Assembly: GCF_900108335.1 (NCBI RefSeq)
Contig: NZ_FNVT01000002.1
Coordinates: 613,620-677,619 of the forward strand
Length of the DNA stretch: 64,000 nucleotides
Direction: 5' to 3'
Source of the DNA: Nonomuraea solani
GTDB lineage: Bacteria > Actinomycetota > Actinomycetes > Streptosporangiales > Streptosporangiaceae
Below are positions 41,635 through 50,017 of this stretch, piece by piece. The first letter of the stretch is position 1; each line of letters opens with the position of its first letter. A program made the translations under genes and the position numbers. Below the pieces are notes generated by a model. It made no database searches. It was given only the letters and a program-made list of their open reading frames with translations, and had not been told where the DNA came from.

Positions 41635-42252
41635 TCATGAACGCCGCCGGCCCCGGCCGAGCAACCACCCCACCACGACCCCGGTGACCGCCACCCCGGC
41701 CCCCATGCCGAACGACGCCAGCATCACCCACGGCCGTGTCTCGGCCGCCTGCCGCTGGGCGGGCCGCTCATAGACGGGGGCGCCCACTTCGACCGGCTGC
41801 TCGGCCACGGTCGTGGGTGCGCGCAGGTGCTCTTCGACGGCCGCGAAGAACTCGCCCGCCGTGCGCTTGGCAACCGAGCCCAGCATGCGCTGCCCGACTC
41901 CGCCGATCATCCCGCCGATCACCGCCTCGGCGTCGTAGTCGACGCGGGTCCCGCCGCCGTCCTCGCTCAGGCGTACCTGGACGGTCGCGTCCACGGTCCC
42001 CGGCGCGCCCTGCCCCCTGGCCTTGAGCGTGAAGCGCTCGGGCGGAAGCGGATCGGTCAGCGCCACCTCCCCCTGGTAGACGCCCTTGATCGAGGCCACT
42101 CCCGCGTTGACCGTCATGCGGTACGTGTCCGGCCCGATCTCCTCCAGCCGCTCGCACCCCGGAATGGTGCGCACCAGCACCGCCGGGTCCTGGAGCGCGG
42201 CCCACACCCGATCTCTCTGCACGCCGATCACGGCGCTGCCCGCCACTTTCAT
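41635..42252 (-). CDS. CoxG/SRPBCC-family protein with C-terminal membrane anchor
   Basis: 205 residues. The first 150 match carbon-monoxide dehydrogenase subunit G: VAGSAVIGVQRDRVWAALQDPAVLVRTIPGCERLEEIGPDTY, LKARGQGAPGTVDATVQVRL and GMIGGVGQRMLGSVAKRTAGEFF. The C-terminus has one hydrophobic segment (ASFGMGAGVAVTGVVVGWLLG) and a basic end, so it is membrane-tethered, as CoxG is thought to be when anchoring molybdenum hydroxylases. The cox-like operon lies 20 kb away. ATG 42252 is leaderless (TAAAGT). Confidence 0.87.
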   Translation of the reverse strand: MKVAGSAVIGVQRDRVWAALQDPAVLVRTIPGCERLEEIGPDTYRMTVNAGVASIKGVYQGEVALTDPLPPERFTLKARGQGAPGTVDATVQVRLSEDGGGTRVDYDAEAVIGGMIGGVGQRMLGSVAKRTAGEFFAAVEEHLRAPTTVAEQPVEVGAPVYERPAQRQAAETRPWVMLASFGMGAGVAVTGVVVGWLLGRGRRRS

Positions 42253-42258
42253 AACGTC

Positions 42259-42264
42259 ACTTTA
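42259..42264 (-). promoter_or_regulatory. -10 box TAAAGT for leaderless CoxG-like gene
   Basis: Minus-strand TAAAGT, 6 nt, then ATG 42252. Confidence 0.5.
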
Positions 42265-42324
42265 GGCGCGCCGGATCAGGTGGATAAGGGCAACACCTGA
42301 CCAAGGCTGGCAAGATGGTGCCCC

Positions 42325-43179
42325 ATGCGCAGGGGGCGGAACGAGAGACGACGCGTGACCTTCGTGGCCGGCCTGCTGGCGCTGACCGCCTGCACCCCGG
42401 CCGGGACGGCGAGCGTCGGCCCCGCCACCGCGCCGGCCACGTCCGCCCCGGCCCCGGCTCCGGTGACGACCCCGCAGGGCCCGCCGGGAGCGCTGCCGCG
42501 CGACGGCGAGGTCCGCCGGCTCCCCCGTCCCGGCGCGCTCCCGCCGGTCATCAGCTCGATCCCGACCAAGCGCAAGGTCGTCTTCCTGACCATCGACGAC
42601 GGCTGGGAGCAGGATCCGGGGTTCGTCCGGCAGATCCGGGAGCGGCGCATTCCCATCACGGCCTTCGCGATGCGCGACGCCGTGGAGGCCAAGGGCACGC
42701 CGGACGAGTCGGGCGGCCCGGCCCGGTTCGTTGGAGCTGGTAAATGGGGATATTTCCGGCAGCTTCGCGACGCCGGCGTCCCCATCGAGAACCACACCCT
42801 CACCCATCCCAACCTCAGCCTGCTCGGCTACGACGCCCAGCGCCGTGAGATCTGCGGCTCGTCGAGCCTCATCAAGAAGGAGCTGGGCGGCCGGCCGACC
42901 CTGTTCAGGCCCCCGTTCGGCAACTACAACACCGACACGCTCAGGGCCGCCAAGAGCTGCGGCATGAACGCCGTGCTCCTCTGGACCGCCACCGTCCAGC
43001 CGGGCGGCAAGATCGCCTACCAGGTGCCCGACAAGAAGCTGCGCCCTGGCGACATCCTGCTCCTGCACTTCCGGCCCAACCTGGCCAGAGACTTCCGCAT
43101 CCTGGTGAACAAGATCAAGCGGCGTGGCTACGAGCTGGGCAACCTGCGGGCGTACCTGAAGGAGCACGGTGTTCGCTAG
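42325..43179 (+). CDS. Polysaccharide deacetylase lipoprotein (NodB domain)
   Basis: 284 residues. A basic N-terminus and lipobox LTAC (Cys23) indicate a lipoprotein; a Pro/Ala linker runs to about 75. The NodB domain has catalytic Asp91-Asp92 (TIDDG), metal histidines 157 and 161 (HTLTH) and RPPFGNYN. It should remove acetyl groups from cell-wall or exopolysaccharide N-acetylhexosamines at the cell surface. Its stop shares CTAG with the opposing STAND NTPase gene. Confidence 0.92.
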   Translation: MRRGRNERRRVTFVAGLLALTACTPAGTASVGPATAPATSAPAPAPVTTPQGPPGALPRDGEVRRLPRPGALPPVISSIPTKRKVVFLTIDDGWEQDPGFVRQIRERRIPITAFAMRDAVEAKGTPDESGGPARFVGAGKWGYFRQLRDAGVPIENHTLTHPNLSLLGYDAQRREICGSSSLIKKELGGRPTLFRPPFGNYNTDTLRAAKSCGMNAVLLWTATVQPGGKIAYQVPDKKLRPGDILLLHFRPNLARDFRILVNKIKRRGYELGNLRAYLKEHGVR

Positions 43180-45965
43180 GGGCGGCGGCAGGCCAGGGCG
43201 CGCACGAGGCGGCGCCGTACGGGACGGCCGTTCATCTCCCCCAGGGTGAGGGTGAGCTCCTGGCGGGCGAGCTCCTCCATGGCCTGGTCGCCGTGGCGGC
43301 AGAAGAGGTCGAGGGCCGTCGCGTGCGCCGCCAGCGCCGCGACCAGCCGCCCGGCCGCGCGCTGGGCGTTGCCGGTCAGCAGCAGGATCTCCGCGTGCGC
43401 CCACGGCTCGTGGCCGGCAAACCACACGTCGGCGTCCCCCAGCGACTCCAGCGCCTCGGCGTGGTCCCCGGCGGCCAGCCGCGCCTGCCCGCGCAACCGC
43501 CACAGGCGGGCGAGCAGGCGCCCCGTCTCCGGCCGCCCGTCCATCGGGTTGCCGCGCAACTGTGACTCGGCCAGGTCGAGCTGGTCCAGGCAGCCCGGCA
43601 CGTCCCCGGTGCGCAGCAGCGCCTGCCCGAGGTCGCAGCGGGCCTGGGCCAGCCCGTACGGTCGCCCGACCCGCACATTCGTCACGACACCGCGCGCCGC
43701 CCGCGACACGACATCCTCGCGTCCCGTGCCGCAGTGCAGCAGGTACGCCAGGCGTTCGCGCTGGACGGCGGCCACCCCGGCGAGGCTGCCGTCGGCGATC
43801 TCGCCCGCCCTGCCGAGCGCCGTCTCGCAGCGCTCACCGGCGCGGCGCCGGCAGTCGCGGCGGGCGCGCAGCAGCGACTCGACGAACCGGGCGTGCGGCG
43901 GGGCCTGACCGGGCAGCCGCCGCGCCGCGCACGCCGCCGACCAGCCCTCCGCCGTGCTCAGCGCCGCGCTCTCGGCCAGCAGCAGGGGCGCGCACGCCAC
44001 CGGCCAGTGCTCCGCCGCGCTCTCGGCCGTGCTCCCGATCCCGGCTGTGCCCCCGACCATACTCCCGACCGTACTCCCGGCCATGTTTCCGACCGTGTTC
44101 CCGGCCGGTGGCGGGCGGCCGTCGACCTCGCTCAGGACCTTCTTCGCCTCCTCGTGGTGCCCGATCTCGTGCAGCGCGAACGCCAGCCGGAACAGCCCTT
44201 CGGCGCGCAGCGGCGCCGCGTGGCCCGTCCCCGGGGAGTGCTGGACGAGCCGGAGCTCGCCGATCGCGTCCGCGTAGTCCTGCACCGCGGCCAGGTAGCC
44301 GCTCTTGGCCAGGCGGACCCGGATCACGGCCGTAGGGTCGTTCACGTCGCGGGCGGCGGCCTTGGTGGCCAGGTCGAACGCGTGCCGCACGGTGTCGTGG
44401 CGCACGGGCGGCGTATAGCAGTCACCGAGCATGGCCGCGAGCCGCCAGCAGACCACCGGCTGCCGCTGCCGTTCGGCCTCCAGCACGGTCTCGACCTGGT
44501 TGCCGAACTCGGCCCGCAGCCAGAAGCCGACGTTGGCCGCCACCTGCCGCTCCCAGCCGGGCAACTGGGGCAGCCATTCCGCCGGGACCTCCTGGTCGAG
44601 CGCGAGCCGGCGGCCCCCGTACAGGACCGACAGCACCTGCGCCGTGCCCGCCAGATAGGCGAGCCGGAACCGGGACCGCGCCGCGCCGATCTCCTCCTCC
44701 CAGGCCGGCTCGCGTCGCTGCTGCTCGGCGAACAGCCTGATCAGCGGGCTCATCCGGTAGCGGACGAAGCCGGAGGGGTCGCGGCCCTTGCCGTCCAGCA
44801 GGCCCACGCGGCACAGGCGGTCCATCAGATTCGACGCCTCGACGGTGCCGATGTCGAGCATCGGCTGCAGCACCCAGGGCGTGAACGTGTCCGACTGCGA
44901 CAGGGTCAGGAACACGAACGCCTTCCTCACCTCGGGTTCGAGGACGGCGTACTCGCTCTCGAAACGATCGGCGACGTCGCGCCCGCCGTGCTTGAGCGCG
45001 GCCAGCCGGGTGCGGCCATCGCGCAGCTCGGCCATGAGCGGCTGGAGCGCCGCCGCGGGCGGGCGGCCGCTGAAGGTGAGCACGTCGCGGGCCCGCTCCC
45101 CCACGGCGAGCAGCGCGTTGGGCTGGCCGTCGCACAGCTCCGTGATCTCGGCGAGCATCTCCGCGGGCAACCCGACGGGGCAGACCGAGCGGAAGGTCAG
45201 CCACGCGTCGTCCTCCCGCATCGGTCCGAGCCGGTACGACCGCGTCTGCGGGGAGTCCTCGTTGTCACCCAGGAGGTAGTTCGCCCGGCTGGTGATGAGC
45301 ACGGTGCACTGCTCGCCGCTGGGCAGCACCGCCTTGATCTGCTCCGCGCTGCGGGCGGCGTCCAGCACGATGAGCATCTGCTTCTCGGCCGTCTTCGCGC
45401 GGAACACCCCGGCCAGCTCGTCGGCGCTCTGGGCGTGCACGTTCTCGTCGTTCCAGCCCAGCTCCCGCAGGAAAGAGAGCAGGATGTCCCTGGGCGCCCT
45501 GGCCTCGCCCGCCGTGCCCAGGTTCTGGTAGAGCCGGCCGTCGGGATACTGCTCCTCGATCTCGGCGGCGAACCGGTGCGCCAGCGCGGTCTTCCCGATG
45601 CCCGGCCGGCCGTGGATGAGGATGACGAGGGGGCGGCCGGGCCGTTCGCCGCGGAGGCGGGCCCGGTGCTGGTCGTACATGGTGACCAGGTCGTCCAGCT
45701 CCTTCTGCCGGCCGGCGAACAGGGGCAGCGCGAACCGGTCGGCCGGGCGCAGGCTCTGGCGTACCAGGAGGCCCAGGACGGCCGCGACGCTCAGGATGAG
45801 CAGCGTGACGACGGCCAGGACGATGCGCAGCCGCGGGTCCTCCACCCAGCCGGCCAGCACGGCCAGCTCGGCGCCGAGGACCCCCAGCGCGGCCGCGACG
45901 ATCTGGGTCGCGGGCAGTAATCGACGGCGGCGCCTGCGAGACGGGCGGCCCTTCTCGCCTGGCAT
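43176..45965 (-). CDS. Membrane-anchored STAND NTPase (NB-ARC, winged helix, TPR-like), gene 2 of pair
   Basis: 929 residues. A basic N-terminus and two membrane helices (about 17-40 and 47-69) precede an NB-ARC module: Walker A IHGRPGIGKTA near 118-127, Walker B LIVLDAA with Asp202, the RNBS-B-like VLITSRANYL and a GLPL-like CDGQPNALL. A winged-helix region and a long helical TPR-type C-terminus follow. STAND proteins switch by ATP-driven oligomerisation and serve as regulators or as defence sensors. No effector domain is recognisable. It starts 1 nt after the stop of its paralogue, so the two are co-translated. A 12-bp repeat array lies in the helical part. Confidence 0.85.
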   Translation of the reverse strand: MPGEKGRPSRRRRRRLLPATQIVAAALGVLGAELAVLAGWVEDPRLRIVLAVVTLLILSVAAVLGLLVRQSLRPADRFALPLFAGRQKELDDLVTMYDQHRARLRGERPGRPLVILIHGRPGIGKTALAHRFAAEIEEQYPDGRLYQNLGTAGEARAPRDILLSFLRELGWNDENVHAQSADELAGVFRAKTAEKQMLIVLDAARSAEQIKAVLPSGEQCTVLITSRANYLLGDNEDSPQTRSYRLGPMREDDAWLTFRSVCPVGLPAEMLAEITELCDGQPNALLAVGERARDVLTFSGRPPAAALQPLMAELRDGRTRLAALKHGGRDVADRFESEYAVLEPEVRKAFVFLTLSQSDTFTPWVLQPMLDIGTVEASNLMDRLCRVGLLDGKGRDPSGFVRYRMSPLIRLFAEQQRREPAWEEEIGAARSRFRLAYLAGTAQVLSVLYGGRRLALDQEVPAEWLPQLPGWERQVAANVGFWLRAEFGNQVETVLEAERQRQPVVCWRLAAMLGDCYTPPVRHDTVRHAFDLATKAAARDVNDPTAVIRVRLAKSGYLAAVQDYADAIGELRLVQHSPGTGHAAPLRAEGLFRLAFALHEIGHHEEAKKVLSEVDGRPPPAGNTVGNMAGSTVGSMVGGTAGIGSTAESAAEHWPVACAPLLLAESAALSTAEGWSAACAARRLPGQAPPHARFVESLLRARRDCRRRAGERCETALGRAGEIADGSLAGVAAVQRERLAYLLHCGTGREDVVSRAARGVVTNVRVGRPYGLAQARCDLGQALLRTGDVPGCLDQLDLAESQLRGNPMDGRPETGRLLARLWRLRGQARLAAGDHAEALESLGDADVWFAGHEPWAHAEILLLTGNAQRAAGRLVAALAAHATALDLFCRHGDQAMEELARQELTLTLGEMNGRPVRRRLVRALACRRP
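44053..44100. repeat. Four 12-bp tandem units within the STAND gene
   Basis: Units of the form CCGACCGTACTC at 44053, 44065, 44077 and 44089, diverged at 1-4 positions. In the protein they give a four-residue Gly/Val/Met repeat. Likely slippage-prone. Confidence 0.75.
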
Positions 45966-45966
45966 G

Positions 45967-48330
45967 TCACGCTCGTTTCGTGGTGATGGTCGTCCTCCTC
46001 GAACGCCTGGTCCTCGAACGTCTGGTGAAGACCGTGCGCAGGAGCGCCCGCGCCGCGTTCCGCGTGGTCCGGCCCCAGCCGTCCAGCCGGCGGTAGCTCA
46101 GGAAGGCCGCGTGCTGGAGCCGGACGGCCTCGCCCTTCATGCCCTTGAGCCGGTAGGCGGCGGCGAGCCGCAGGGCGACGCCGCCCTCGATCCAGCGGTC
46201 GCCGCAGTTGCGGAACGACTCCAGCGCCTGCCGCAGCGCCGTCCCGGCCTCGGCCGCCCGGCCCTCCGCCAGATAGATCTCGCCCAGCCGGTAGTAACAG
46301 TGGGCGGCGCCGAAGCGGTGGTGCAGCGCCGTGAACGACTTCAGCCCCTCGGAGGCGTGGCGGGCGCCCGGTTCGAAGGCTTCCGTCCGCAGCGCCACCC
46401 GGGCCCTGGTCTGGTCGATCCAGGCCCCGAACCACGGCTGCCCGTGCTGCGCGGCCTGCCTCTTGGCCTCGTCGAGCGCGCTCAGCGCGGCCCGGTAGTC
46501 GCGGGCGTAGAAGGCCACGTTGCCCTTGCGCCAGCCGAACTCCGCGCGCAGCCGCTCGCCCTCGGTCCCGAGGTCGCGCAGCAGCCGGTCGCCCGTCTCG
46601 ATCACCTCCGCGGCCTCCTTCCTGTCGCCGGGTGCGTCCCTGAGGGCGAGCACGAAGGCCTGCTCGCCCAGGATCCTGACCTGCTCGGCGCGGTCCTCGC
46701 CGGCCACGGCGATGCGCATGGCCTCGCGCACGTGCTCCAGGGCCGCGTCGAAGCGGTGGCGCCGGTGCTCGATCCTGGCCAGGCACCGCAGGGGGCGGGC
46801 GTGGCCGCCCGCCTCGCCGAGGGTGAGCGCGCGGTTGGCGTGGTCCTCGGCCGCGGTGAGGTGGCCGAGGTCGCAGTTGAGCTCGGCCAGGGCGATGCAG
46901 GCCGCCGCCTCCCACGAGACGTCCTGCTTCTCGCGGGCCGCCGCCAGCGCTCCGCGGACCGCCTCGCTCGCGCGTTTGAAGGTGCCGTACTTCTTGAGCA
47001 GCAGGTCCATGTCGTACTCGCCGGCGGCGGGCGGCTTCTGCCTGCTCAGCCTCTTGACGCGGGCCAGCAGGACGCCCGGCTCCGGGTCGTTCTCGGCGCG
47101 CGCCCGGTAGGCGGCGTAGCGCACCACGATGTCGCGCGCCCGGCAGGTCGGCGTGCCGGAGCCGGAGGTGAGCAGTTCGAGGAGCCCGGCGTCGGCGAGG
47201 CTGGCGGCGAGCCGGCCGCCCCTGGCGTCGTCCACGCGCAGGGCGGCGGCCAGTTCCCGCGGCGAGAACGGGACGAGGGGCGCGAAGATCCGCAGCGCGC
47301 GCAGCGCCTTCTGCTCGTCGCTGGTCAGCATGACGTAGACGGCGTCGAACGCCTGCTCGTGCCGTACCGGCGGCGCTCCGTCGGCTGGGGTGACGAGCGG
47401 CAGCGACCTGGCCCGCTCGGTGATGCGGTCCACCGTCCAGTCGGTCCGCTGCGCCACGGCGGTGACCACGACGCGCAGGGCCTGCGGATGCCCGTCGCAG
47501 ACGCCGGCCAGCTCGCCGAGCTGCTTCTCCTCGCGCTCCACCCGCCGGCTCCCCATGACCGCGCGCAGCAGGTCGAAGGCCTCCCGCTCGGACAGCGGGC
47601 CCAGCTCGCGCGCCGGTACGTCCGGCCGGCCCGGATCGTCCCGGCAGGTCACGATGAGCACGCTCTTGTGCCCGCCCGGACGTAACGCGCCGAGGTCGAG
47701 GGAGGCGGGGACGTCGTCGAGCAGGATCAGGGCCGCCTTGTCGCGGGTGAGCTCGCGATAGCGCCGTTCCCTGTCCTGCTCGTTGCCGGGCACCTCCTCG
47801 CCGGGCTGCGCGAGAGCGCGGATGACATAAGCGCGCAGACCGTCAATGCTGTCGCGGGACGCCTTCCACAGGTGCACATAGAGCTGGCCGTCCGGGAATC
47901 GATCAGCGACGTGGTGGGCGAATGTGATCGATAGGGCCGATTTGCCGATGCCTGGAGCTCCATATATCGCGATAGCCGTGGTTCCTTTCGCGGCCCGCGC
48001 GGCGACGGAATCGGCCAGCCACTCCAGCTCGCGCAGCCGTCCGACGAATCCGCGCGGCGCGGGCGGCAGCTCCCTGGGCACCAGGTACGGCCGCGACGGC
48101 GTCCTGGCGGCCGGCTGGGAATGCGGCCCGATCGGCTGCGACACCGCGCGGGGCTGCGACAGCCTGGCCACCAGCAGCACGGCGGCCGCCGGAACGACGA
48201 CCAGCATGGCCACCAGCCCGACCACATTGCCACGGAGCCAGAACCCAAGACCAAAGGCCGAAAACACCAGAAGAACGAACGATCCCGCCTCTAACTCATA
48301 TCCTTGGACATAAGACGAAAATCGCCTCAT
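45967..48330 (-). CDS. Membrane-anchored STAND NTPase (NB-ARC, TPR-like), gene 1 of pair
   Basis: 787 residues from ATG 48330, which has a GGGGGTG site upstream; the open frame extends 47 codons further through an AT-rich promoter-like region and is not used. Two membrane helices (about 16-32 and 35-56) are followed by a Pro-rich linker, PPAPRGFVGRLRELEWL (the usual entry to actinobacterial NB-ARC), Walker A IYGAPGIGKSA near 122-132, Walker B ALILLDD and CDGHPQALR. The C-terminal 350 residues are TPR-like helices, ending in a very basic tail (RRSRTRRSRRTTITTKRA). Same layout as the next gene, so the two are paralogues and probably form a complex. Confidence 0.85.
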   Translation of the reverse strand: MRRFSSYVQGYELEAGSFVLLVFSAFGLGFWLRGNVVGLVAMLVVVPAAAVLLVARLSQPRAVSQPIGPHSQPAARTPSRPYLVPRELPPAPRGFVGRLRELEWLADSVAARAAKGTTAIAIYGAPGIGKSALSITFAHHVADRFPDGQLYVHLWKASRDSIDGLRAYVIRALAQPGEEVPGNEQDRERRYRELTRDKAALILLDDVPASLDLGALRPGGHKSVLIVTCRDDPGRPDVPARELGPLSEREAFDLLRAVMGSRRVEREEKQLGELAGVCDGHPQALRVVVTAVAQRTDWTVDRITERARSLPLVTPADGAPPVRHEQAFDAVYVMLTSDEQKALRALRIFAPLVPFSPRELAAALRVDDARGGRLAASLADAGLLELLTSGSGTPTCRARDIVVRYAAYRARAENDPEPGVLLARVKRLSRQKPPAAGEYDMDLLLKKYGTFKRASEAVRGALAAAREKQDVSWEAAACIALAELNCDLGHLTAAEDHANRALTLGEAGGHARPLRCLARIEHRRHRFDAALEHVREAMRIAVAGEDRAEQVRILGEQAFVLALRDAPGDRKEAAEVIETGDRLLRDLGTEGERLRAEFGWRKGNVAFYARDYRAALSALDEAKRQAAQHGQPWFGAWIDQTRARVALRTEAFEPGARHASEGLKSFTALHHRFGAAHCYYRLGEIYLAEGRAAEAGTALRQALESFRNCGDRWIEGGVALRLAAAYRLKGMKGEAVRLQHAAFLSYRRLDGWGRTTRNAARALLRTVFTRRSRTRRSRRTTITTKRA

Positions 48331-48592
48331 AACACCCCCAGGGCCAACCAATGCGGCCGAACTCCGCCCCCGCGTCGACGCCGCCGTGAAACGTTTCCTT
48401 TCTGTATCGCAAACCAAACAATGCCCCGCCATAACTAAATAGCCACCCTTATACCCCTTTGCCGGGCACACTCCGCCGAGCGGGGTACGCCGGAATCAAC
48501 CCGGCGGGTGACGCCGCGACCCGCCCCCGGACGGCATCCTCGATACCTCAGTGACCAGCGAGAGAGGGATGTGACCAAGATCGCATCCCGTT
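48331..48592. other. AT-richer divergent promoter region with GAAACGTTTC palindrome
   Basis: No gene is supported. Bases about 48390-48460 are distinctly AT-richer than the surroundings and probably carry the STAND promoter on the minus strand. A perfect 10-bp palindrome GAAACGTTTC lies at 48388-48397, a LacI-type operator core. GC-rich hairpins lie around 48460-48520. The cydA side is occupied by the large dyad at 48593-48644. Confidence 0.5.
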
Positions 48593-48644
48593 GCTCTACA
48601 AGCTGTAGTACTACTGTAGGTAGATGTACTACAGCTTGTAGAGC
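48593..48644. promoter_or_regulatory. Perfect 19-bp inverted repeat upstream of cydA
   Basis: Left arm GCTCTACAAGCTGTAGTAC (48593-48611) is exactly complementary to the right arm (48626-48644), with a 14-nt spacer. Each arm contains its own near-dyad, CTACA-AGC-TGTAG and CTACA-GCT-TGTAG, centred 33 bp apart (about three helical turns), and the spacer has CTACTGTAGGTAG-like half-sites. TACA/TGTA dyads are typical of BlaI/MecI-family repressors. It ends 19 bp before the cydA ATG, so binding, or a hairpin in the RNA, would block cydAB expression. Confidence 0.65.
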
Positions 48645-48663
48645 TCAGGAGTCGGCGGGGAAG

Positions 48664-50007
48664 ATGGACGCACTTGACCTGGCACGGTGGCAGTTCGGGA
48701 TCACCACCGTGTACCACTTTCTGTTCGTGCCCTTGACCATCGGTCTGGGCATCTTCGTGGCCGGCCTCCAGACGGCGTGGCACCGGACGGGCAAGGAGCA
48801 CTACCTGCGGCTCACGAAGTTCTTCGGGAAGCTGTTCCTGATCAACTTCGCCATGGGCGTGGTCACCGGCATCGTGCAGGAGTTCCAGTTCGGGATGAAC
48901 TGGAGTGAATACTCCGTGTTCGTCGGCGATGTCTTCGGGGCGCCGCTGGCCATGGAGGCGCTGCTGGCCTTCTTCATGGAATCCACGTTCCTGGGGCTGT
49001 GGATCTTCGGCTGGGACCGGCTGCCGAAGAAGGTGCACCTGGCGTGCATCTGGGCGGCGACCATCGGGTCCAACCTGTCGGCCTACTTCATCCTGGCGGC
49101 CAACGCGTGGATGAAGCACCCGGTCGGATACGAGGTCGTGGACGGCAAGGCCAGGATGACCGACCTGTGGGCCGTGCTGACCAACTCCACGGCGCTGGCC
49201 CAGGTCCCGCACGTCATCGGGGCCGCGTTCATCGTGGCGGGCGGCTTCGTGCTGGCGGTGTGCGGCTACCACCTGCTCAAGACGCGCGCCGGCATGTGGC
49301 GGAGCGCCGCCCGCGCGGCGCTGGTGATGACGGCGATCGCGGGCGCGGTCGTCGCGGCCACCGGCGACCATTCGGCCAGGCTCATGTACGAGCAGCAGCC
49401 CATGAAGCTGGCCGCCGCCGAAGGGCTCGAACGCGACACCGCCGCCGCCCCGTTCAGCCTCGCCCCCGGCATCGAGATCCCGGGCGTCCTCAGCTTCCTG
49501 TCGACCCACGACTTCAACGCCACCGTCCAGGGCACCGAGGACCTGCAGCGGCGCTTCGAGGAGCAGTTCGGCCCCGGCGACTACCGGCCCGACCAGGCCA
49601 TCGTCTTCTGGTCGTTCCGCGTGATGCTCGTCTTCGGGCTGTCCACGGTGGGCCTGTCGGTGCTCGGCCTCTGGCTGACCCGCAGGAAGCGCCCGTTCCC
49701 GGCCTGGCTGTCGCGGGCGATGCTGCTGGCGCTGCCGCTCCCGCTGATCGCGGTGATCGCCGGCTGGCTGCTCAGCGAGATCGGCCGCCAGCCGTGGACG
49801 GTCGCGGGCGAGCTGCTGACGGCCGCCAGCGTGTCGCCCGGCGTGAGCCTGGCCGAGGTGGCCATCTCGCTGACGATCTTCACCCTGCTGTACGGCGCGC
49901 TCACGGTGGCCGAGATCGTGCTGCTGGCCAAGCACGTCCGCAAGGGCCCCGAGGAGCGGGTACCCGCCCCCGCGGCCGAGCGGCGCGAGCCGTCGCTGAT
50001 GTACTGA
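48664..50007 (+). CDS. cydA: Cytochrome bd oxidase subunit I
   Basis: Quinol-oxidising, haem-bearing subunit of the high-affinity terminal oxidase. 447 residues, about nine helices, with His18 in TTVYHFLFVPLTIG (haem ligand position), GVVTGIVQEFQFGMNW and the second-half ESTFLGLWIFGWDRL. It is shorter than E. coli CydA, consistent with the short Q-loop form. ATG 48664 is preceded by GGGGAAG. cydB follows after 10 nt. The promoter carries a large dyad, so expression is probably repressed under normal aeration. Confidence 0.95.
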   Translation: MDALDLARWQFGITTVYHFLFVPLTIGLGIFVAGLQTAWHRTGKEHYLRLTKFFGKLFLINFAMGVVTGIVQEFQFGMNWSEYSVFVGDVFGAPLAMEALLAFFMESTFLGLWIFGWDRLPKKVHLACIWAATIGSNLSAYFILAANAWMKHPVGYEVVDGKARMTDLWAVLTNSTALAQVPHVIGAAFIVAGGFVLAVCGYHLLKTRAGMWRSAARAALVMTAIAGAVVAATGDHSARLMYEQQPMKLAAAEGLERDTAAAPFSLAPGIEIPGVLSFLSTHDFNATVQGTEDLQRRFEEQFGPGDYRPDQAIVFWSFRVMLVFGLSTVGLSVLGLWLTRRKRPFPAWLSRAMLLALPLPLIAVIAGWLLSEIGRQPWTVAGELLTAASVSPGVSLAEVAISLTIFTLLYGALTVAEIVLLAKHVRKGPEERVPAPAAERREPSLMY

Positions 50008-50017
50008 GGAGCTGACA

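Noticed and set aside
45598..47685. 695-codon plus-strand frame
   Set aside because: Antisense of the two STAND genes, which show intact NB-ARC motifs on the minus strand.
48331..48471. 47-codon N-terminal extension of STAND gene 1
   Set aside because: It crosses an AT-rich, promoter-like stretch and lacks conservation with the paralogue; ATG 48330 has its own ribosome-binding site.
48593..48644. The large dyad as an insertion-sequence end pair or simple terminator
   Set aside because: There is no transposase between or beside the arms, no U-tract, and it lies directly in front of cydA at operator distance.
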